Below are positions 60,190 through 64,000 of a DNA stretch of 64,000 nt, in pieces. The translations under genes and the position numbers were made by a program. The stretch is from Glycomyces paridis. GTDB taxonomy: Bacteria; Actinomycetota; Actinomycetes; Mycobacteriales; Micromonosporaceae. How positions within the stretch are numbered: the stretch's first letter is position 1; every line of letters begins with the position of its first letter. The notes under the pieces are model-generated. The model searched no databases, was not told where the DNA came from, and worked only from the letters and a program-made list of their open reading frames with translations. Where the stretch lies: the NCBI RefSeq assembly GCF_004912155.1, contig NZ_STGX01000021.1, forward strand, positions 19,356 through 83,355. The letters are read 5' to 3'.

Positions 60190-60294
60190 TCAGTGCCGGT
60201 CCTCAGTCTTATCGAGTCCCAGAGCGACCTCGGCGAGGCGAACGTAGGTCTCCGCTAGGTGCTTCGCCAGGTCGGAACCGGGGCGGGGTCGCAT
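60190..60294 (-). CDS. Possible 34-aa peptide downstream of the 60301 gene
   Basis: A short frame begins with ATG 6 nt after the stop of the 60301 gene and encodes a peptide whose middle, GSDLAKHLAETYVRLAEVAL, could form an amphipathic helix. It ends 33 bp before a terminator hairpin, which fits a last operon gene. Its ribosome binding site is weak, so this is tentative. Confidence 0.32.
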   Translation of the reverse strand: MRPRPGSDLAKHLAETYVRLAEVALGLDKTEDRH

Positions 60295-60300
60295 CTTGGC

Positions 60301-60969
60301 TTAGCCCTGGCGGAGCCGGGCGATGACCCGCTCGACGGCCTCGTCGTGCAATCCGGCCAGGAGCGGACGCAACTGCGCGCCGTCGTGGGCGAGCAGGCTC
60401 GTCCGGATCTCGGGGTCGACGCGGTCGAGCAGGCCGCGCAGGTTCGCCATGGCGGCTTCCTCCCGGCTTACCTGGGCCTCCTCCCGCGCGGCCGGGCCGA
60501 TGAGCTTGGCGACGGCGTCGATGTCGGCCTGCTTGATGGAGCTGCGCACGGTCGACGCGGGCTTGCCCGCCGCGCGGCCGAGCACGTCGAACGAGTACGG
60601 GCGGCCGCGGACATGCTCGCGGGCGTAGGCGAACAGCAGCCGACGCTGCTCCTCTTGGGCATTGATGATGCGGCTGGCCTCAGTGATGGCCTCCAGCAGC
60701 GGGTCGGTGTCGGAAGCCTCGGCGGTCTCGGCCATCTGCCCGGCCAGTTCCTCGCGGGCGTCGTAGGTCGCGTCGAGCGTGTTCTGGTACTCCTCGAAGT
60801 ACGTGGGATCGGAAAATACAGCCAGTTTGTCCGGCTCCGGCATCAGGATCGCGACAAGATCGCGAATCAGTGGATCTTTAACCATGGGAACGAGATTAGC
60901 AAGTATCGCAAGATTTGTATAGATCGCGAACTCTGATGGTGCAGCGAAATTATGTCGTGTCAGCGGCAT
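60301..60969 (-). CDS. Putative DNA-binding protein of unknown family
   Basis: The protein (about 222 aa) is mostly helical. A helix-turn-helix-like stretch, YSFDVLGRAAGKPASTVRSS, lies near residue 145, and long charged helices flank it (YDAREELAGQMAETAEAS; AAREEAQVSREEAAMANL). The N-terminal 45 codons are AT-rich and unlike the rest of the window. The start is uncertain: ATG 60969 is used here; ATG 60885 (MVKDPLIRDL) and ATG 60987 are alternatives, and none has a good ribosome binding site. Confidence 0.6.
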   Translation of the reverse strand: MPLTRHNFAAPSEFAIYTNLAILANLVPMVKDPLIRDLVAILMPEPDKLAVFSDPTYFEEYQNTLDATYDAREELAGQMAETAEASDTDPLLEAITEASRIINAQEEQRRLLFAYAREHVRGRPYSFDVLGRAAGKPASTVRSSIKQADIDAVAKLIGPAAREEAQVSREEAAMANLRGLLDRVDPEIRTSLLAHDGAQLRPLLAGLHDEAVERVIARLRQG

Positions 60970-61241
60970 CGGCCGCCTAGCTGCCATGTTCAACACCGGC
61001 GTCAACTTCACGGAACGGCGCTGTGCGAGTTCGGCGAAGCGCGGGGCGCTCGGATCGGCCAGCGCCGCCGAGCACGCCGCGGACGGACGGGTCCGCACCC
61101 GATCCGGCTCCGTGCGGCACGGCGCCGAAGCGGGCGTGGCGTGGGGTCGGCGGCCGGAGGGGTGCGGGCCGGGGCGGATGAGGCGGCAAAGTGCTTTTGG
61201 GCTCGGCCCTGGTGGACGGGTGCGGTTCGGGGCCGGTGCGG

Positions 61242-62384
61242 TCAGGCGGCGCCGTCGAGTTCGGCTCTGGTGGGCGGGTCGGCGCCGGGGCGCGAGACGG
61301 TGATGGCGGCGGCGTTGGCGGCCCAGGTGGCGGCGTTGCGGAGTTGGGTTTCGGTGAGGGCTTGGAGGACGTGTCTGGCGTCGGGGCCGTGGGCGTTCAG
61401 TGAGAGGAGCGCGTCGATGAGGGCGCCGGTGTAGGTGTCCCCGGCGCCGATGGTGTCGGCGACGGTGACGGTCACGCCGGGAAGGGTGAGCACGGTGTCG
61501 CCGCGGACGAGGACGCTGCCGTCGGCGCCGCGGGTGACGACCACGAGGACCGGTCCGCGTGCGGCCCAGTCGCGGGCGATGTCGACGGGGTCGGCGCCGG
61601 GGTGGTACCAGGCGAGGTCCTCTTCGGACACTTTCACGACGTCGCTGGCGGCTACGAGCCGTTCGACGCGCGGGAGCACCGCGTCGCGGTCGGGGGTGAT
61701 GGCGGGCCGCGCGTTCGGGTCGAAGGTGACCAGGGCCCGGCCCCGGGCGCCGGTGAGGGCGGCTTCGACGGCGGCGGCGCCCGGGTCGAGGACCGTGGCG
61801 ATGGAACCGGCGTGGACCACGATCGGGTCGGCGGCCGTGTCGATCGTCGCGGCGCCGAGGTCCCAGGCGAGGTCGAATTCGTATGCGGCGGAACCGTCTT
61901 CGGCGAGGGTGACGGCGGCTGTGGAAGTGCGGCCGGTCGCGGGGGCCTGGGCCGCGACGGTGACGCCGGAGGCCTCCAGCCAGCGCCGGGCCGCGTCGCC
62001 GCGCGGATCGGCGGCGAGGGTGGTGGCGAGGACCGGGGCGCGGCCGAGGCGGCCGAGGGCGACGGCGACGTTGGCGGGGCTGCCGCCGGGCAGTTCGCGG
62101 ACGCCGTCTTGAGTGGTGATGATGTCGATGAGCGTCTCGCCGATGACCAGGACCGGGCCGGGATCGGTGCCCTTCGCGTCGTTACCCGTCGCCGTCTCCC
62201 CGATTGCCGGGGCCGGGCCGGGGTTAGCGCCGGTCGGGTCGCCACCCGACAGCTTCTCGCCGATGGCCGTGCCGAACTCGGCGCGGTTCGCTTCGTTGCC
62301 GGTGCCACTGGTGCCGTCACCGGCGCGGGCGGTCTCGCCGATCGCCGCCGCCCGGTCGGGTTCGAAACGAGGTTCGTCGTTCAT
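61242..62384 (-). CDS. PfkB-family carbohydrate kinase (fructokinase-like) with repeat extension
   Basis: The 380-aa protein is a ribokinase-fold sugar kinase. It starts properly at VLVIGETLIDIITTQDG (about residue 78), has the substrate motif GGSPANVAVALGRLG, and ends with the ATP/anion-hole signature VTVADTIGAGDTYTGALIDA (catalytic Asp in GAGD). The first 77 residues are an extension of tandem IGET-containing repeats copied from this first strand. AAGGAG precedes the ATG at 62384. It overlaps the AGE-isomerase stop by 4 nt, consistent with phosphorylation of the ketose that enzyme makes. Confidence 0.92.
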   Translation of the reverse strand: MNDEPRFEPDRAAAIGETARAGDGTSGTGNEANRAEFGTAIGEKLSGGDPTGANPGPAPAIGETATGNDAKGTDPGPVLVIGETLIDIITTQDGVRELPGGSPANVAVALGRLGRAPVLATTLAADPRGDAARRWLEASGVTVAAQAPATGRTSTAAVTLAEDGSAAYEFDLAWDLGAATIDTAADPIVVHAGSIATVLDPGAAAVEAALTGARGRALVTFDPNARPAITPDRDAVLPRVERLVAASDVVKVSEEDLAWYHPGADPVDIARDWAARGPVLVVVTRGADGSVLVRGDTVLTLPGVTVTVADTIGAGDTYTGALIDALLSLNAHGPDARHVLQALTETQLRNAATWAANAAAITVSRPGADPPTRAELDGAA

Positions 62385-63652
62385 GCCGCTCCTTCGTTTC
62401 CGTCGTTCGCGTCGGGCAGCAGGCCCTCGCGGAGCGCCCGTGCGAGGGTGGGGGCCGCCGGGAGGCGGGGCAGGAGGGTTGCCTGGACTGCATGGTAGAG
62501 GTCGGGTTTGCCGGGCCAGACCGCGGTGGCGGGGGCGTTGGCGGGGTCGAGTTCGTGGCGCCAGGAGCCGTGTTCGCGGTCGATGAGGCGGCGTTCGGCG
62601 TAGTCCCACCAGGCGGCGTAGTGGTCGGCGTAGCGGGTCTCGCCGGTGTGGCGGTGGAGGGCCGCGGCGGCGGCGAGGGCTTCGGCGAGGACCCAGTGCA
62701 TGCGTTGGCGCACGACGGGTTCGCCGTCCCAGTCGACGGTGTAGACGAAGCCTTCGGCGCCGTCGGCGGCCCAGCCGTCGGCGACGGCGCGGTCGAAGAG
62801 GCGGGCGGCGGCGGACACGAGGGCGTCGTCCCCGCCGCGGAGGGCCTCGACCTGGAGGAGCATCCGGGACCATTCGAGGCCGTGGCCGGGGGTGGCGCCG
62901 TAGGGCTTGAACGGGTCGTCGGGGCGGTCGCGGTTGAGGTCGAGGTCGGGGGTCCAGTCGGGCGCGAAATGCTCGGGGAGGCGCCCGTCGTGGCGGTCGG
63001 CGAGGTCGACGGCGAAGCGGGCGATGGCGTCGGCGCGGTCGCGCCAGGCGCCCGCGCCGGGGCGCCCGAGTGCGTCGAGTGCGTCGGCGGCGGCGAGGAG
63101 GGCTTCGACGGAGTGCATGGTGGCGTTGAGGCCCCGGTAGGGCTCGGGTGCGGTGAAGGCGCAGTCCCAGGCGTCCAGGGGGAGCCCGGCGGCCTCGTCC
63201 CAGAAGCGGTGCAGGTAGACCGTAAGGGCTTCGTCGAGGAGGGCGGCGGCGCCGGGGCGGTCGGCGAGGGCGGCCGAGGAGGCGGCGAGGACGACGAACG
63301 CGTGGTCGTAGCAGGACTTGCCGGCGGCGCGGTCGGGTGCGCCGGAGGCGTCGAGGGCGTGGAACCAGCCGCCGTGCTCGGCGTCGCGCAGGGGGCCGGT
63401 GAGTCCGGCCAGGGCGGCGTCGGCGATCGGTTCGGCGCCGGGGAAGCCCATGAGGGCGGCGAGCGAGTAGACGTGAGCGGTGCGGGCGGTGATCCAGGTG
63501 CGGACGCCTTGTGCGGGAAGGGGTTCGCCGGTGTCGCCGAGGTAGGCGGCGCCGCCGCCGGGGAGGGCGAGGCGGTCGCCGAAGGCGAGGAGGCGGCGGC
63601 ATTCGCCGGCGAGCCGGGCGTGGTGCTCCGGCGAGTCGGGTCGCGGTGTCAC
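62381..63652 (-). CDS. AGE-family sugar isomerase/epimerase
   Basis: The 423-aa protein has the (alpha/alpha)6-barrel of N-acylglucosamine 2-epimerases and mannose/cellobiose isomerases: RTWITARTAHVYSLAALMGF (about residues 49-68), DHAFVVLAASSAAL (about 115), LNATMHSVEALLAAADAL (about 175), PGHGLEWSRMLLQ (about 253) and HWVLAEALAAAAALHRHTG (about 320), with histidines at the expected catalytic sites. A mannose-to-fructose isomerase role suits the downstream fructokinase-like gene. The GTG at 63652 follows AAGGAG by 5 nt and overlaps the upstream stop by 4 nt. Confidence 0.9.
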   Translation of the reverse strand: MTPRPDSPEHHARLAGECRRLLAFGDRLALPGGGAAYLGDTGEPLPAQGVRTWITARTAHVYSLAALMGFPGAEPIADAALAGLTGPLRDAEHGGWFHALDASGAPDRAAGKSCYDHAFVVLAASSAALADRPGAAALLDEALTVYLHRFWDEAAGLPLDAWDCAFTAPEPYRGLNATMHSVEALLAAADALDALGRPGAGAWRDRADAIARFAVDLADRHDGRLPEHFAPDWTPDLDLNRDRPDDPFKPYGATPGHGLEWSRMLLQVEALRGGDDALVSAAARLFDRAVADGWAADGAEGFVYTVDWDGEPVVRQRMHWVLAEALAAAAALHRHTGETRYADHYAAWWDYAERRLIDREHGSWRHELDPANAPATAVWPGKPDLYHAVQATLLPRLPAAPTLARALREGLLPDANDGNEGAA

Positions 63653-64000
63653 TGCTGCTCCTTCGAGGTGGCGCCGGGTCCGGTCCAGGTGAGGCGCAGG
63701 ACGCGGGCGGTCGGTGCGGGGGCGTCGGCCGCGAGGTGCAGCGCGTCGCCGTCCCAGGTCGCGGTCCATGCTCCGGTGCCGGGGGTGTCGGGTGCGGGGA
63801 AGACCTGCTCGATATGGATGTCCTTGCCGCGCAGGGCGGGGAGGGGGACGCGGAGGTCGGGCGGGGCGCCGGGCAGGCGCCAGGCGGTGAGGACCGCGGC
63901 CTCGTCGGTGTGGAGGGCGAAGGCCTGCCAGGGGCCGCGGTGCTCCAGGCCGAGGGGCCAGGCGGGTTCGGCGGTCTGGACGTGCGGCAGGAGGGCGCGG
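63649..64000 (-). CDS. C-terminal part of a probable glycoside hydrolase (cut by the window edge)
   Basis: Only the last 117 codons are in the window. They encode a beta-rich domain (HRGPWQAFALHTDEAAVLTA, WRLPGAPPDLRVPL, WDGDALHLAADAPAPT) like the C-terminal domain of GH36-type alpha-galactosidases and related glycosidases, but the catalytic part is missing, so the family is not certain. Its stop overlaps the AGE-isomerase start by 4 nt, giving the order glycosidase, isomerase, kinase: release of a sugar, conversion to ketose, phosphorylation. Confidence 0.6.
   Translation of the reverse strand, partial: RALLPHVQTAEPAWPLGLEHRGPWQAFALHTDEAAVLTAWRLPGAPPDLRVPLPALRGKDIHIEQVFPAPDTPGTGAWTATWDGDALHLAADAPAPTARVLRLTWTGPGATSKEQQ

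Overview
The window is very GC-rich, strongly GC-biased at third codon positions, and packed with families typical of Actinomycetes: the XRE-DUF5753/DUF397 pair, EACC1, DUF4333, NarL-type two-component systems, leaderless genes, and Tat-exported pectin and arabinan enzymes. It reads as the chromosome of a free-living, plant-polymer-degrading actinomycete. The Glycomycetaceae or Micromonosporaceae seem likeliest, but no marker gene settles the genus. I recognise no rRNA, tRNA, CRISPR or prophage.

Layout. 1-9.6 kb: aldo/keto reductase, two unrecognised genes, a caspase-like protease, a TetR regulator divergent from an NmrA-like oxidoreductase, a toxin/immunity pair (DddA-like DNA cytosine deaminase plus Imm1), a methyltransferase and small proteins. 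9.6-21.7 kb: DUF4333 lipoprotein, a long C/G homopolymer tract before an aminoglycoside-phosphotransferase-like kinase, GNAT, Nudix, ABC-F, a MerR-controlled membrane protein, a quinone reductase, a 1.2-kb non-coding region of degenerate repeats, two paralogous membrane proteins, and a membrane-anchored CBM2 protein. 21.7-31 kb: OsmC, an IS110-family element, an AlkZ-like protein, an NmrA-like protein, an SRPBCC protein, a four-gene ABC exporter/two-component operon, and an orphan EACC1 protein. 31-42.5 kb: several regulator/enzyme pairs with readable operators (TetR-SDR, GntR/TetR fusion-FAD monooxygenase, MarR-zinc-type dehydrogenase), a secreted serine protease, and proC. 42.5-54.3 kb: DUF1990 and GNAT genes, a vWA/substrate-binding pair without a permease, a second two-component system, and a 949-residue repeat protein. 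54.4-64 kb: a GH43-AbfB enzyme and a CBM13-PL1 pectate lyase, an XRE/DUF397 pair, unrecognised small genes, and a carbohydrate operon cut by the right edge (glycosidase, AGE isomerase, PfkB kinase).

A recurring feature is leaderless expression. At more than ten genes a TANNNT (or CANNNT) hexamer ends exactly 6-7 nt before the start codon, with no ribosome binding site. This rule resolves several starts, such as 1709, 10724, 31754 and 40016. The carbohydrate genes form two coherent groups: extracellular pectin/arabinan attack, and intracellular conversion of a released sugar to a ketose phosphate. The most interesting units are the DddA-like toxin pair, the vWA/SBP pair, the orphan EACC1, the IS110 non-coding end (candidate bridge RNA), the C-tract before the kinase, and the tandemly repeated N-terminus of the PfkB kinase.
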